Source: Candidatus Nitrosocosmicus sp.
Lineage (GTDB): Archaea; Thermoproteota; Nitrososphaeria; Nitrososphaerales; Nitrososphaeraceae
Reading direction: 5' to 3'
NCBI GenBank assembly: GCA_029194465.1
Contig: JARFXS010000004.1
Coordinates: forward strand, 1 to 64,000
DNA length: 64,000 nt
The number at the start of each line of letters is the position of its first letter. Position 1 is the first letter of the stretch. This document shows, in pieces, positions 63,580-64,000 of the stretch. Under the pieces are notes generated by a model. It ran no database searches, was not told where the DNA came from, and worked only from the letters and a program-made list of their open reading frames with translations. The translations under genes were made by a program, and so were the position numbers.

Positions 63580-64000
63580 TTATACCGTATATCCTTTTAT
63601 TATTGATTTAAGACTCTTTAAGGCTACTGAAACCTTGTTTGATGTTTTCATATAATATGATGCCTTAACGCTGTTAGTAATTATGCTATCGTAATTTTTC
63701 TTATTTATAAGCGGTGTTAAGCAGGTACACGCATCAGAAATAAATTCTACTCCTGATTTCTGTAATGAGTCGATGATTCCATATTGTTTAGCCTTGCAAA
63801 ATACTGATTTTGGACAAAAGATCTTACAAGGTTTGGTGAATTTCTTCCCATCCATCAGTGTTTGAATTTTACTTATCTCTTCAAATCCAAGCTGCGGACT
63901 CCCAAATGTGATTAGTTGCCCATCCTCTGAGGTATCCAATTCATCTCTAGTTTCATTCATCTCCCTTTTTCCATAATTTATTTTTTCTAGTGATTTCGAT
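63580..64000 (-). CDS. Phosphomevalonate dehydratase large subunit (aconitase X), partial
   Basis: Only the C-terminal ~140 residues are in the window; the frame is open to 64000 ('SLEKINYGKRE' upstream of the internal ATG 63960). 'DGQLITFGSPQLGFEEISKI', 'KIFCPKSVFCKAKQYGIIDS' and 'VEFISDACTCLTPLI' match the AcnX catalytic subunit, which carries a [4Fe-4S] cluster; the Cys in 'SDACTCLTPL' is a candidate ligand. It is in an operon with the small subunit. Confidence 0.85.
   Translation of the reverse strand, partial: SKSLEKINYGKREMNETRDELDTSEDGQLITFGSPQLGFEEISKIQTLMDGKKFTKPCKIFCPKSVFCKAKQYGIIDSLQKSGVEFISDACTCLTPLINKKNYDSIITNSVKASYYMKTSNKVSVALKSLKSIIKGYTV

Noticed and set aside
1-64000. CRISPR array, transposon, integrase or phage module
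   Set aside because: No regularly spaced repeats, transposase, integrase, capsid or terminase motifs were seen on either strand.

Overview
The window looks like an ammonia-oxidising thaumarchaeon of the Nitrososphaerales, most like the Nitrosocosmicus group. The reasons are low GC, archaeal information-processing genes (TFB, HerA, Mre11/Rad50, archaeal S15, Pcc1, a RecJ/Cdc45-like protein), a Rieske/cytochrome b/blue-copper cluster like thaumarchaeal complex III, a two-domain multicopper oxidase, the archaeal mevalonate variant (aconitase-X subunits plus a UbiD decarboxylase), many one-component wHTH and RHH regulators, and many small exported proteins. Several genes have a TATA-like element centred about 27 nt before the start codon, as expected for leaderless mRNAs, and TTG starts are common. 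The lineage is inferred from gene content and not from a marker-gene tree.

Layout. 0-9.5 kb: frameshifted membrane protein, small conserved proteins, a wHTH-methyltransferase, a tandem-wHTH Lrp-type regulator, a ZIP transporter and a secreted repeat protein. 10-21.5 kb: sensor histidine kinase, exported proteins, an exported Cam-type gamma carbonic anhydrase, a tandem MEDS-domain sensor, two paralogous methyltransferases, an orphan multiubiquitin-like domain, an RHH regulator divergent from the second methyltransferase with two palindromic operators between them, and a response regulator. 21.7-28 kb: VOC pseudogene, small Cys-rich proteins, multicopper oxidase, barrel-like exported protein. 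28-38 kb: UbiD decarboxylase, Mre11-Rad50 operon, HerA, IMPase, zinc finger. 38-48 kb: B12-binding protein, SDR pseudogene, malic enzyme, TFB with an incomplete zinc ribbon, RHH protein, PRC-barrel protein and a debris zone. 48-56 kb: tRNA-Asp with an insertion in its D-loop, FilR1-type regulator, Lrp RAM protein, rhomboid, Rieske/cytochrome b and a broken plastocyanin. 56-64 kb: S15 / RecJ-Cdc45-like / Pcc1 / SerRS operon, phasin-like protein, TtuA/Ncs6-type tRNA thiolase and phosphomevalonate dehydratase.

Functional links. Complex III and the copper proteins serve respiration. The exported carbonic anhydrase may supply bicarbonate. Phosphomevalonate dehydratase (63.1-64 kb) and the UbiD protein (28.4-29.9 kb) are expected to catalyse consecutive steps of archaeal isoprenoid synthesis. 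Mre11-Rad50 and HerA belong to break resection, although no NurA is in the window.

Data caution. At least thirteen genes carry frame lesions. Some are single-base differences in short runs in core genes (SerRS, TtuA/Ncs6), which suggests residual indel errors in the assembly. Others have several lesions, an internal deletion or a 25-bp duplication and look like real pseudogenes. I saw no CRISPR array, transposase, integrase or phage module. The most interesting items are the RHH/methyltransferase operator region, the tRNA-Asp D-loop insertion, the RecJ/Cdc45-like protein that lacks nuclease motifs, and the orphan multiubiquitin-like gene.
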